Source: Kalaharituber pfeilii (taxonomy: Eukaryota; Ascomycota; Pezizomycetes; Pezizales; Pezizaceae). From it: 64,000 bases of DNA. Shown piece by piece: positions 11,391-22,811 of this stretch. The DNA lies in NCBI GenBank assembly GCA_015179045.1, contig WHUZ01000095.1, positions 124,001 to 188,000 on the forward strand, read 5' to 3'. Positions within the stretch are counted from its first letter, which is position 1; every line of letters starts with the position of its first letter. Below the pieces are notes generated by a model. It made no database searches. It saw nothing but the letters and a program-made list of their open reading frames with translations, and had not been told where the DNA came from. The translations under genes were made by a program, and so were the position numbers.

Positions 11391-14300
11391 CTAACAGGCC
11401 CAAGGACTGAAATCTGTCTCTTTGACATCCCTGAGCGTGATCAAACTCTGCATGGTGTCTCTATTTCTATGATCAGGAGCAGTCGAACTCTCAGTATCAA
11501 CTGCAGCCATACCAGTAGTTGGCCGTAATCGTTGTTCAATAAAAACATCGTCGTCGTCCAACCCTAAAACATCAATACCTTCTTGTTCGTCATTCTGCCC
11601 ACTGATGCTGTTTTCATTTCTTGGGCCAATCACATAAGCTCCACTATCACTGCTCACCATAGAATTGATATTTCCATCTGCCAAGCGCAATTCTGACATC
11701 TTGAAACCACCTTCTGTATTCACACTCCTTTTCTTCAACGGCTGCCTTCCGATTCTGCGTCTCCTTCCCTTCTGCTTATCCCTCACTGCTCCATGACTGC
11801 ACAGCGTAAGTGTTCCGCGGTCCAACAAATCCATTTTCCGGTCATCATAACGCTCCCTGATGAAGTCCATGCTGTTATGTCGGCTATGCTTTGAGCTAGC
11901 AGGCGTATTGCTTCCCCTGTACCGGCCTGGCCTTACATCCTTCCGAAGACCCATCTTACTTTCTGTAAGCTCTTTCCAGATCCTACCTGCCTCATCAATG
12001 TGATCCTGCCGGTGGCTTGCTCGATGAAATGAAGACGTGGACTGATTCAAGATGTTAGAAGTATGTATATGATCAGCAAATGGCCCATCAATATCGTGCG
12101 ATTCCGAAACCAGCGGTGAGCTTCTATTAAAAACTGAAACAGGATGAATCACTACACTGCAACTTCGGAATCTCGCCCTTTGCTTCTGTTTCCCAGTACT
12201 TTGGACTCCTTGTTGCGATCTATGTGTGTTTATCTCGTGAAAATTCCTTGAAAACCACAGCTCATCGCTATCAGGATCGAATCTCGGGTTTGTATGAAAT
12301 TCTGTTTGAGTAGCGGTCATAGACTGCCCATCCCCAGTCAACGATTCACGCAACACGAATCCTCGTTTAACTCGGCTCCCTATAGCGCCCACATCAATGT
12401 CTCGCAGAATGCGCTTCGTTTCTTCTTCCTCATCTTTGATTTTTATCCGCCACTCCAGCTCACTTGCAACTGCATGCACACCTTTTCCCCTTATACCGGA
12501 TTCTTCAATAGCCTTTAGGGCCTTTTTTGGAGTCTCTTCTGCGTTGCCAATAGCTATTTCAGCAACCTTTCTTGCCAACATTGCTCGGACAAATTCCGCC
12601 GTTTCGTCTGTTTCTGACTTATGCAGCGCATTGGCGTGACTTTCAGAGTTAAAAGGTACTGAACCAAACTTGCGTTCGCTCTGGGCCTTCACGGCATTAC
12701 CTTTCACTTCCTTCGACTTTTGAGAAATTGTATGGATGCTTGAGCTCCAATTTCCATCACCATCGAATCTTTGTAATCTCAAGGTCTGTTTGGCGACAAT
12801 TATGGTATCAGGTCCAAAAAAATCATGTCCATATCTCACGGAGACCACTAATGCCTTGGTCTCAATGACACCTAATGCAGCTGCTAGTTGCCTTTCAACG
12901 AGCTTATACTCTGAGACATTTCCACGGCTGCCTCTCTTAGGTGAATGCTTTGGTGCTCCCAACGAGAAAGTGCTAGAGCCAAAGGATGATTTACGAGGGG
13001 TAGCTTGGCCTGTCCTCTCAGGTGTGTTGGCGGATGTTTCTGGGGCTGACGCAGGGTTATATCGCCCAACTCTGACCTTCACAAGCAGTACTCTCTTCTC
13101 TCCTGGAACCAACTTTTCAAATGATGTTTCTCCAAAGATTTCGATAATCTTACATCGATCTCCCGGCTTGAGTCTAATTCGAATGTTTGATAACTCACCT
13201 AATTCCACTCCCTGTCTCAAAGAGTTCAGAATTTGAGGAAGTGTCGGGGAGCCCTGACTACTGTTGATGTTATTACCACTTTCAGAACTATCTGATTTGA
13301 CTCTGGAAACTGGACTAATTCCAGAATTCAGCATCCAACCGCCTCTCAATGGACGTTCTTGCAGATGTACAAGTGGACCCATTCCCAGAAAGTGAACTTT
13401 TATACGATTCTGGTTTGGAAGCAGGAGCTCTTTCGGCATATCTCCATTTCTCAAACTTGATGTTAACAAGATGACGTGGGCCGTTCTACTAGAATCTGGT
13501 GACCTTGAGAGCTTTTGCTCAGAGCTTGCTTGCAGATCCTCCATTGCAGCTGTGACAATTGCCTTTATATCACTTCTTATTGTTCCTTGACGCTGTTCTT
13601 GACTAAATAAACCATCAATGAATCCGAGCAATTGTTCCTTGTTGGTTTGTGTCAGTTCTGATAAAGGGTATTTTGTCTCGACCCCTGGCGTGCTTTGGAT
13701 AGAGGTAAAAGCTGTCAACGAAACCTTGTCAATTGAGCAAAGAGAATTAACGATGTACTTTGCTGTGGCTTTCGTCTCTTCAAATGTAGATGGAGAAGCA
13801 TATGCACTAGAATTGATGGCACAATCAGTTGACTGGGACGATAACTTGAGAAAGGCAACGCACCTTAAATCTAATATAATTGCGATATCGAGTCCTAAAG
13901 GTTCCCGGCCATGCCAATTTTTATGTGAACTTTGTGATGCTAGATTCGTTGCCCTTCCTTCGATCTCAATGCAGACCCACAGCTCTCCACCGTCTATATG
14001 TTCTCGCATCGACTCGCTATGCATATTTACGTGGACCCTCAAGATAGGAGGTGGTTCCCATTTTCGCCCTTCACATGAACTTGTAGAGTCTGCCTCTGCT
14101 GTTTGATGAGGAGTTTCCTCAGGGGTTGTGACAGCCTTCGCTGCTCCTGATCCAAATCTTTTGCGAATAGAGCCTAGCGCGGTGCGGCCCCGAAAGTTTC
14201 CTCTGGTTTTAATTGTTTCTATGGCCCCGGAAGCATCCGGTACCTTACTTTTTCTTGAGCCAGTCTCTCTGGTTCTCTGAAATTCACCATGAGTAATTGC

Positions 14301-15488
14301 AATCGTAGTTGATGTTTTTTTTGAAATATCTGATACAGAATTCTCAGCTAGCCGACTTCCACTAACTGGTGACATGTCTTGAACAGTACAGAGCACCTTA
14401 GAAAGCATTCTGGGTTTTGTAGCTTCTGTTTTGTTACTCGCTCTCCTCTCAATATTCGCTGTTGTTGCTGATCTAGTAGTCAGTGGCCCAGGGGCCTTCA
14501 CGCTTGAAAGACGTCTACCAATAGGATAATATCCTGGACCAACGCTTGCAGCACGGTGGAACTCTGTGGTTGGAGAGGCGTTGCTAGTTGTGGATTCAGT
14601 TGTAAAATCAGCGTCAACGCGATACCCACTTTCATATATTGTATTTGGGTGTACAACACTCATAACCCTTACAGGCTCTTTGTCGATATAAAACGAATGG
14701 GTCCTTAGTTTAGGCTCATCTGAGGCACTTCGCTGTCTCCGGTTTATCCATGACCATGGAGATACTCTGCTCAGGGCCAAAAAGGAGTTGGACGACGCGG
14801 AAGTAGATACAGAAGCCTCGGTGAACTGCCGGCTCAGATCGAGCTCGGAACAGGTGAGGTGCGAGGTGTTATCATTAGAGAGCTGCCTGTTAGTAGCCCT
14901 TAGAGGCTCAACTCGCTGTATACTTTGCTGGGAAACACGAGACGAAGCTGCAGCTGGATGAGGCAATAGCGCTTTTGGTGATGATAACCTGAGCCCAAAG
15001 AAGCTTCTTGTTAGTGGAGAGAACTGAGCAGGTTTCTCCTGCACCTCTTTGTGAGGCAGCCCTGTAAGTAGGTTTTGATGGGGCTGTGATGTAGGAGGAG
15101 TACTTGGTGCATACGTCATTCCAAGATCTAATCGTTGGAAACTTTTACGGCCTTTAAGAATGCGCAGCGGGCGTGGAGTGGTGTCTGGATCCGGTGAACA
15201 GCCTCGGGACAACGTCTTCCCTTCGATATTGTCCAACCAGAGAGACAATCTACTAAGAGACTGATCTTGGCCAATGCCACCTGGCATAGCGCCCTTATAA
15301 TCCTGATAGAGATTAGTTTGTAATATGCTAGGAGATGAAAGTCCTTCAACGGTTTCGTCGGTAGCACATGATCCACTCCCAGGAGAGCTCTTGTCAATTG
15401 ATAGTCCACGATCTGTTTGCATAGGCAGGGAACGTTTCAATCGTGGAGGTGTGCTAGTATGAGATTTCTTTTTGACCTTCTTGGGCAT
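11391..15488 (-). CDS. Large protein with degenerate von Willebrand A-like domain
   Basis: A single 1365-residue open frame from ATG at 15488 with no obvious intron. The first ~480 residues are Ser/Thr/Arg-rich and look disordered, with a basic N-terminus (MPKKVKKKSH). Residues ~480-830 look folded: a hydrophobic strand LGLDIAIILDL, helical segments, HVILLTSSLRNG and KVHFLGMGPL in vWA-like order, then a beta-rich stretch (LKPGDRCKIIEIFGE). The metal site is not intact because DLR replaces the usual DxSxS. The C-terminal ~500 residues are charged, with a predicted helical part near KDEEEETKRIL. The function is unknown; similar long fungal vWA-like proteins are usually unnamed. The domain call is moderate, the gene call strong. 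Confidence 0.85.
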   Translation of the reverse strand: MPKKVKKKSHTSTPPRLKRSLPMQTDRGLSIDKSSPGSGSCATDETVEGLSSPSILQTNLYQDYKGAMPGGIGQDQSLSRLSLWLDNIEGKTLSRGCSPDPDTTPRPLRILKGRKSFQRLDLGMTYAPSTPPTSQPHQNLLTGLPHKEVQEKPAQFSPLTRSFFGLRLSSPKALLPHPAAASSRVSQQSIQRVEPLRATNRQLSNDNTSHLTCSELDLSRQFTEASVSTSASSNSFLALSRVSPWSWINRRQRSASDEPKLRTHSFYIDKEPVRVMSVVHPNTIYESGYRVDADFTTESTTSNASPTTEFHRAASVGPGYYPIGRRLSSVKAPGPLTTRSATTANIERRASNKTEATKPRMLSKVLCTVQDMSPVSGSRLAENSVSDISKKTSTTIAITHGEFQRTRETGSRKSKVPDASGAIETIKTRGNFRGRTALGSIRKRFGSGAAKAVTTPEETPHQTAEADSTSSCEGRKWEPPPILRVHVNMHSESMREHIDGGELWVCIEIEGRATNLASQSSHKNWHGREPLGLDIAIILDLRCVAFLKLSSQSTDCAINSSAYASPSTFEETKATAKYIVNSLCSIDKVSLTAFTSIQSTPGVETKYPLSELTQTNKEQLLGFIDGLFSQEQRQGTIRSDIKAIVTAAMEDLQASSEQKLSRSPDSSRTAHVILLTSSLRNGDMPKELLLPNQNRIKVHFLGMGPLVHLQERPLRGGWMLNSGISPVSRVKSDSSESGNNINSSQGSPTLPQILNSLRQGVELGELSNIRIRLKPGDRCKIIEIFGETSFEKLVPGEKRVLLVKVRVGRYNPASAPETSANTPERTGQATPRKSSFGSSTFSLGAPKHSPKRGSRGNVSEYKLVERQLAAALGVIETKALVVSVRYGHDFFGPDTIIVAKQTLRLQRFDGDGNWSSSIHTISQKSKEVKGNAVKAQSERKFGSVPFNSESHANALHKSETDETAEFVRAMLARKVAEIAIGNAEETPKKALKAIEESGIRGKGVHAVASELEWRIKIKDEEEETKRILRDIDVGAIGSRVKRGFVLRESLTGDGQSMTATQTEFHTNPRFDPDSDELWFSRNFHEINTHRSQQGVQSTGKQKQRARFRSCSVVIHPVSVFNRSSPLVSESHDIDGPFADHIHTSNILNQSTSSFHRASHRQDHIDEAGRIWKELTESKMGLRKDVRPGRYRGSNTPASSKHSRHNSMDFIRERYDDRKMDLLDRGTLTLCSHGAVRDKQKGRRRRIGRQPLKKRSVNTEGGFKMSELRLADGNINSMVSSDSGAYVIGPRNENSISGQNDEQEGIDVLGLDDDDVFIEQRLRPTTGMAAVDTESSTAPDHRNRDTMQSLITLRDVKETDFSPWAC

Positions 15489-16044
15489 ATTGCCTTTAAC
15501 ACGCTATCGTCGTTAGAAATTACCAGTTATCTGATGGAAACGGTATCGTATACCTCGAAGTGCTCACACGTTTCAGTATTTGAAGGGGTGGGCGGAGTGT
15601 TTTATAACTTTAACCTGCCAGTGTCGAACTCTAAGTTTGTTAAAATCTGTGGCGAACCATGTATCTCGGAGTAAGCTCCTAAGTGTTATTTCTACCTGAG
15701 GCCTCTAAATGACTGATGTTAGGCTAAGTAGTCGAGTGTGGAAGGAGAATGATTCTGTCAGCCACAGGAGGATGTTCGTGGTACCAAATATGGCTTTTTT
15801 TGTCATGTGACCAAGTCGCAGATCATGTAAATACCTCACCAAGTAGTGTAGCATGTATGCAATGTACCTATGGCGAGAGACTGGATTTTGGAAGATGCCA
15901 CTCCAAATAATACTATGTTACCAAGTGCTATAATACAATATGTTTTCATCCAATCACAAGCATGCATCCGCCAAGGCATAATGACATGAGAAGCTTCCAA
16001 AACACAAGTTAGATGAACAAATTCAATAAAACAAAATATTTCCT
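15489..16044. other. Intergenic, upstream of the vWA-like gene
   Basis: Lies between the start of the minus-strand gene at 15488 and the 3' end of the next minus-strand gene at 16045. It should contain the promoter of the former. No motif stands out. Confidence 0.4.
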
Positions 16045-19000
16045 TCAGTTCCCCATTCCACCTGACCCAAAAAAAAACCCGTCAAAAAGATCCACCTGCC
16101 CCATTCCCATTCCCATTCCCATTCCCATTCCCGCTCCACCTGCAGCATCATATTCACCCCAACCACCTGCGTCCCAATCCAAACTATCTAGGCTCATATC
16201 AAATGCAGCTGCATTTTGATTGCTATAGCCTCCGCTTGTGTCGCTTACAACAGATGGTGAAAGTTTGATAGCAGCTCCCTCCAATTCATCTCGCTGCAGT
16301 TCTGGGTCGATCATAGCGTCATCACCTGAGGACGATGTGAGCGCAGATGCAGCATTTAGTGTCTCACTAGATATCTCAGCCCCTTCCCTCTGCTGTTGGT
16401 AGCTCTTTTGTAACCGTTGTTGCTTCTGATGCGTTTCGAGGATCAATCGGGGATTTAGTGCCGGAGGCAGCAACGGAGAAGTGGTAGACACTTGACCATT
16501 ATCAGATATTCCGTCATTCTCAAATTGTTCCTCCGTCTCCATTGATGGCGTATATACCATGGACCCATGGGATTCTCGAGATTTCCCATGCTGTTGGGTA
16601 GATCTATAGTTCGATCCACTCATTTGTACACCTTGTCCTGTTTGAAAAAGGTTTTCAAAGCCAATGTCAATGGTCGCTGCATTTCTTGTCGAGTTTGTAC
16701 ACCGAGCCCTCTGCAGCTGCTTTTGCTGCTGCTGTTGCTGTTGATTCTGTAGTTGCCGTTGCCAATGCTGATCCTGGTGAGGATATGATTGCTGTTGCTG
16801 CATCAAAGGCTCTTGACGCATTTGGTGCTGTTGAATAGTCATTGAATTGCCGCTCACCGGATAACCCCTGCTTGAATCTTTTAAAACTCTGTTCCTATGA
16901 ACGTGATGGGCGCTACTGCCACCGGAATAATGCCCATTTCTACCTCCGCTTCTCCGCTTTAGATCCCGATTGAACCGTAGATCAGGACCAACTACTATGC
17001 TCCCCAGACTTCGTGGAATGGATATGCCGCCAGCAGAGACATTATTACCTGCCAAACACATGCTAACTGTTGCTTTACTCATTCGTTCAAAGGCTTCCTT
17101 ACAAGCTTGTGCAGGAGGGCATTTCTCCACCAAGTCTCCGAGAACGGATGTAGCGGCAAGGATTGTGAAATCAATATCATCCATTGATAATCTGGAACGT
17201 ATTACAGGAGAATGCCATATAGCATATAGGAATGCGATACCTGTGTTACTCAATCAACATCAGTCTCAATGCATTCACTAAAACAGATACACCTACCGGC
17301 CATGAACAAATGGTGTGTCGCAAGGAAGGTATAATTGACTTGGTGGACCCGGTGCAACCTTCTATAAAGTTTCAGAACCTCACTGCCTGCATCCGCTACG
17401 AGACAGTAAATTCGGTCCTCTTCATCTTGAGAACCGGACGTTAGGCCACCCATATATACACCACCATCACTGTCATTTCCACCTCTTAATTGTCCAATGC
17501 CAACTCCTTTCCCTCCTGAGTCTACCATACCTCGTCCTCCACCTAACTCACCTGATAATAAAGCAGGAACCTTCAGACAGGGCCTATAGAGCATTAATAC
17601 TGTTTGCCAATAGTTCAGCTGAAAAAACTCGAACGCAAAATCAACGCCAGTCTCGGCCTTGGTTTTAGGTGCAGTATCTATCCATTCTTTCACCCTTCTA
17701 GTAACGTCTTTGTGCCATTCTTGAAGGCTGGGAAAATCTCGAAGGTATGGGGTACGTAAATGGAAAGGGTGATATGAGGGGTATGGCTCCTGGGGTGGTA
17801 ACGTGGACATAGTCTGCTGCTGTTGAAGGACCTGAAGGATTTCTGATTGAAGAAGTCGTAGCTTGAAGTAATGATGTGCGATCAATTTGTACGTTGGGAG
17901 TACTGGTGCTATAGAACCCTCCAAGGATGGCTCTGAGGGGATCAAGAACCCGTTAGGTGTAATATACTCATCTGGTAGCAGTGACGGAAACTAAATTTAC
18001 GTCAGATCTTATTTCAACGGGGGTAAAGGAAGTAATATAGAACAGTATATTGAGCATAATTTCAATCAAGTAAGTGCCACTTACCCTTGTGCTCACAACT
18101 TCATCCTGAATTCCAAAAGGGCGGCCAACGCAAGTACTCACCAACCGGTCGAGACTATATGTACACCACCACAACTTCCTGCGCAAATCCCTAACCCACT
18201 CTCTTCGCCCCCGCAGCTTGTCAAACTCCTTGTCCGTTTGACTAGCCAAAGCACCCTCAGTTGTACCTGCGTTACTGTCCTCAAAATGTAGACCTAAGTC
18301 AACTGCCAATCTCACTGCTACGCCTACAATATACCACAGTCCCGGTGCCACAGGCCGAAGCAATGCATAGCCAGCAAGTAAAAGCACAGCTTGAAGTTCT
18401 TCAAGGCCTCCTTTTGACTCAGAAGATAGGAAGGTCTCAAGATGAGGGAGAGCAGCAGCATGATAAGCCTCAGGTGCATATTGTCGTCCCTCTCCCTCTT
18501 CATCCATCATACTGCTCATATTACCATCATCCTCATTTTCTGATTCATCTCTAATACTAGAGCATTCTCGCTTCAATTCACCGCCATCACCATTATTCGT
18601 TATTTTCGCTTTCTTCGCCACTCGAGGAGAAGCTGTCGGATCCTCTGCGCGTGGGCCACCTTTTCCAGTTTCTGCCCCACCACCACTCGCCTTTGGCTTA
18701 TTCCTAGGATTTGTCTTTTTCCTCTGCCTAGCGTCATCGTCACTATTTCCGCTTGATGAGCTGTTTCCTGAATCTTTTTCCAAAAAAATTCCCGCCCCTA
18801 TCGCAAAAACAATGTTCATCATGTACAATTCCCTTGCTCCCACTTTCCTCCTTGGCGCCCCCTCTGTATCTCCTCGTTCCTGCCGTGTTCTTTCAGTTTT
18901 CATTGTTGCATACACCTGCTCTACCATTGCCTCAAACTCTCCTTTGTGTAGAATTGGAAGCTGTGGATTTGCATGACCAAAGTATAAACCCACGAGACGA

Positions 19001-19990
19001 TCTGCCAGTTGTCTGCTGGGCCATTTTGCTGGGCGCACCCGTCTCTTGTTCGTAGCAAGCCCAAAAAAACTATCTCTCATTGCTGTATCTTCCTTACCTG
19101 TCTTCCCAGTACTGACATTTCTGTGTATTTCTTTGGGAGGATCAGAATATTCATTTGAAATGCTTCCATGGCCATTGTTGGAACTCCCAGAATTCGCAGT
19201 ACTAGACTTGACAGCCGCAAATACTACTCTCGCAAAGCTGATTCCAGAGACAGACCCCAAATATCGCGGATCGCTGGCACCTTGGACACTTATCAAGCCA
19301 ATATCAGAGACAAGTTTGTTCAAGCGGCCTTGGCTATCTAAGGACTCATCAGGATCGCCACCTTCCTCTAAGGGCCTTTGACGCTTTTGAACAGTAGGGG
19401 ATGCCTCTTCAATTGTCGTTGCTGGTGTAATGGGTGATTTAGGCGCATTGCCTGGAGGAGATGTAATGTTCACTGTGTTGGCGGCAGCTGGCACTGGGAG
19501 GTCAAAATTATCCGGAGGCTGAAACGGTATTTGATTTTTAACCAGAAGAGACTCGAGATATGCGTTTCGGGTCTCTAGGTAATAGACATAGCTGTGATGA
19601 GCCCCGGAGAATTAGTATCATTATCATTCAACACTGCAGATGAAACTATAAGCACCTTCGAGGGATCTCCCGCTTGGTAATTGGATCATATCCAACGCAC
19701 TTCACCCCAGCTTTCTCACAACTCATACAGGCAGGCAGCCGCTGGTCGCATCGATTTTTCCGGAGGCGACATCTATTACAGGCGGAGACGTTTCGGAAGG
19801 AAGAGGCACCTGTGGTGGAGGATGGTGGTAAATTGATTGAAGGTTGCTCTGGGGAAGGCTTTTCAGCGGTCGCTCCCGGCGCCGGAGGCGAAGCTGAACG
19901 GCGTCTGCGGCGCTTTTGAGAGACCGATGCGGAAGTCGCAGAGACGTTGGATGCTTCCGCGGAGCCCAGAGGAGAGTTTGGCATTGTCAT
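16045..19990 (-). CDS. Zn(II)2Cys6 transcription factor (UaY/PPR1-like zinc cluster)
   Basis: Four exons: 19990-19656, 19591-18085, 17990-17297 and 17240-16045. Introns have GT..AG ends, the first with a TACTAAT branch site, and the phases join into 1243 aa. The Zn cluster uses Cys 71, 74, 81, 88, 91 and 98 (ACNRCRLRKNRCDQ, then CMSCEKAGVKC). Next come the linker YDPITKREIPRSYVYYLETR and a short dimerisation helix. This linker style recalls purine-utilisation activators UaY/PPR1, but the target pathway is not proven. Exon 2 starts the fungal-specific middle domain (LYFGHANPQLPILHKGEF) and holds the typical YSLDRLVSTCVGRPFGIQDE. An acidic/Ser insert lies between. The C-terminus has a Gln-rich stretch, an acidic end (LDSLDWD) and a GlyMet repeat. 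It should act in the nucleus. Confidence 0.9.
16102..16138 (-). repeat. Hexanucleotide repeat encoding Gly-Met run
   Basis: About five to six cattcc units give GMGMGMGMGMG near the C-terminus of the zinc-cluster protein. An in-frame microsatellite, so length variation between strains is likely. Confidence 0.8.
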
Positions 19991-22811
19991 CGCGGACAGC
20001 CAGGCAGCAAAGGTTTAATAATCTTCACTCGGAGGACAACGAGCCCATTAGGTTGGGTTGGGGGGGAGGGGGGGGGGAGGGGGGGGGGTGGGGTCCGGCC
20101 GGGCGGCTTGTGGGACCTGCAATGAGGTGCGCAGTTGTGGGGCGAGTTGCTTGAGAGGATTCGGGCTAATGCTACCGAGTATAGCCGGTACAGCGAGCGA
20201 GCGTGCGGGCGGCGAACACGCAGAACGCTGAAACGCTGTTGAGAATGCTTGACACTGCCTGAGCTGAGCTTTGTCGAGACTTGCCAGAGGCTGGTGAGCG
20301 ATACGAAAGACGCAGCGTACCGCATGCCGATGTTCCCTTCTCCCTAGTGCGCCGCACTTCAGTGACTGGACGCCGCCCGGCAGAGGACAGGGTATGTCCT
20401 GTACACAGGATACCTGTGCTCGTGTGAGCCGGAGCGCAACAGCATGTACTAGGATTGAGCAGATTGACGGCGTGCAATCTACATAGCTCTCTCTCTCTCT
20501 CCTTCCTTTCTTCCTTTTTTTTTTAATTTTTTTTTTTTTTTCAATTTTTGCTATGAGTTCGTTATGGTCTTTATAGTCTGCAGAGAGCCGGGGCACGAGA
20601 ACAGGTCTGCAGCTTCATCTCTAAGCGAGCCAAAGAAATCTTGGTACTAGAGCAAGTACCACTGTACCATACCCGAATCGCCGTTAAAATGAGAAAATGA
20701 GGCCACACAAGTGCTGGAACAGCGCCGGCTCGCTGTACGATATGGACCGGAGATGCCAGGCCGACAAGGTTACCTGCACAATTCCGCAATGCAGTTTCTT
20801 GTGGCGCCGCAGGTAGTGTAGAATACTATCCCAAAATGAAAGATTTTGCACCGCGAGTTTCACGGCCCTGCAGACAACGAGAGCCTACTGTAGTGCCGGA
20901 AGTGACTCTGGCAGGCTCCAGTTCGCATAGATCTCTTCGAATGTAGAGCACATCCAGTCATCCAAATGTGCGGCTAAGATAGACTTTCCATGTTCAACGG
21001 GTGCGGTGGCATCGTTGAAAGTGGCCTACAAACTTTGTGTTCAGACTCGAAGGTAAATAACTCCGAGTCCTTATCCCTCCACAGCACTCCCTGCAACACA
21101 ACTGATGGCTTACTCTGCCATAGACTGGTTGAAAAGATACTGATATGATAGATATCAGCATTGGTTGGATTTTGACCAATAACAGTGAGCGTACTAAGAA
21201 GGAACTTCACGCTACAGCAAACCAGGCTGCTAAATCTAGCCCGCTTTGCCAACAAGACCAGCGCGCTTTAGTAGCATATTCAAAATTGCACATTTTGTCA
21301 TTCGTTACCCTCTTCTTTTGTTGCTTACCCTGATCGATCGTATCAGGGTCCCACAGACACGTGAGATAGTATATAGATATGTTTGCATTCTTTTTTTTTC
21401 TTTTTTTTCTTTTCTTTTTTGCAACATGATTGAGGTGATGTCTATGCCAGAATTGTTTAGGGACTTAGTTTCTATACATGACCAACATATACATACTACA
21501 ACTCTCACATAGTACACACTGGTCCCAGCCATTTGTTAGGGGGGGAAAAGACCCTGTGGAAAGAAGATTACCATCGACCACCCCTTGTGAACGTTCAATC
21601 AACAATGCTTTGCCAAAAAAAAAAGTTGTAAGACTTGATCTATGGTTTTTTAAAGCCTCGTAGACTCTTGATTAACAAGGCTTCTTCTTTCGGTTTGGGA
21701 AGAAGTACATTAGATATACATATAAGAATTCTCTTGGACGCTTACTGCGAAGCCTATTCTGGGTGTAGGGGAGAGAAGATGTAAGTAATAAGGATCAAAA
21801 CGTGCAGGGGTTATCGATTTGCGGACTAGGAATGTTACGGTGAGAACCCCGGATCTGTAGGGCCCGGCATGATGACATCAATAGAGATCCGCGAATACAC
21901 TTTTACATCCGTGTGAATCGGACTTGGAGATCTTGTAGTAGAGTAGAGTTACCTATTGGCGCTCCAATACACCTAAGAAGCTAGGTATTGAGCGAAGAAT
22001 GCGCATACAGAAGGGGTGAATCAGAGGAGTTTGCAAGGAGTACATACAAAAGAGGGTACCATCAAGGTCAGGTACCGATGCAGCCAGACATGAGGTACCG
22101 GGAGTGAGCAAATGCCAAATACAGAAAAATGAAGAAAGAGATATATAACCTGGAAGATATATCCAAGTTCATACTTGTACAGAAACATGCGACGGCCAAG
22201 CCGATTGGAAGTCCAACGGCAACTCGGCAACTCCAGCCATGCCGGCCATCGAACACAAATGATGAAGGAAAACTCAAATAGTTAACAGATTCGAAAGCTC
22301 GCACCGTGGAGATAGAGTAGAGTAGAAAGAGTTATATAAAAGAATTCCATAGGAATAAGGATACGACACAACAGCTAACCAATGGAAAGTTAAGATGAGG
22401 AAATCCTCAGATTGCAGTAATAAAATTGTTGATTCCAAACGCCCACTTCAGAAAAGATGTTCAAAGGAAATCCACATATAGCAATACACCAACCTAATAT
22501 GCATTCCAGCGGGGTTCACAGGCTCCTGAGCAAGTTCAACCACCGACTCCCAATGCCCCATTCAACTAAACAGACCAATAAGTATGTGCCAACATCCCTA
22601 TATGCTATCAACCAACCCAATCAATTGCAACTGTCAAATAGCCGGTAACTCCTAATGACCGAAATTGAGCAATTACATAGGAAACGGAGCAAGGAAATAC
22701 AACTAGACCTTGAAAAAATTGACATAAGAAACCGAGTTTCTAAGAACACCCCATAAGAATGAAGATTGTGGCCAACAATAATGAATATTAGGTTTGCACA
22801 GAGCTTCGAAA
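19991..22811. other. Gene-free; G-rich and pyrimidine tracts near regulator promoter
   Basis: Just upstream of the zinc-cluster gene (19991 on) is a G-rich purine tract (20055-20092). A CT/T tract lies at 20487-20545, and another T-rich tract at 21388-21420. Fungal promoters often hold such tracts, so 19991-20600 is the likely promoter region. The remainder, to the end of the next gene, has no coding signal I trust. Confidence 0.45.
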
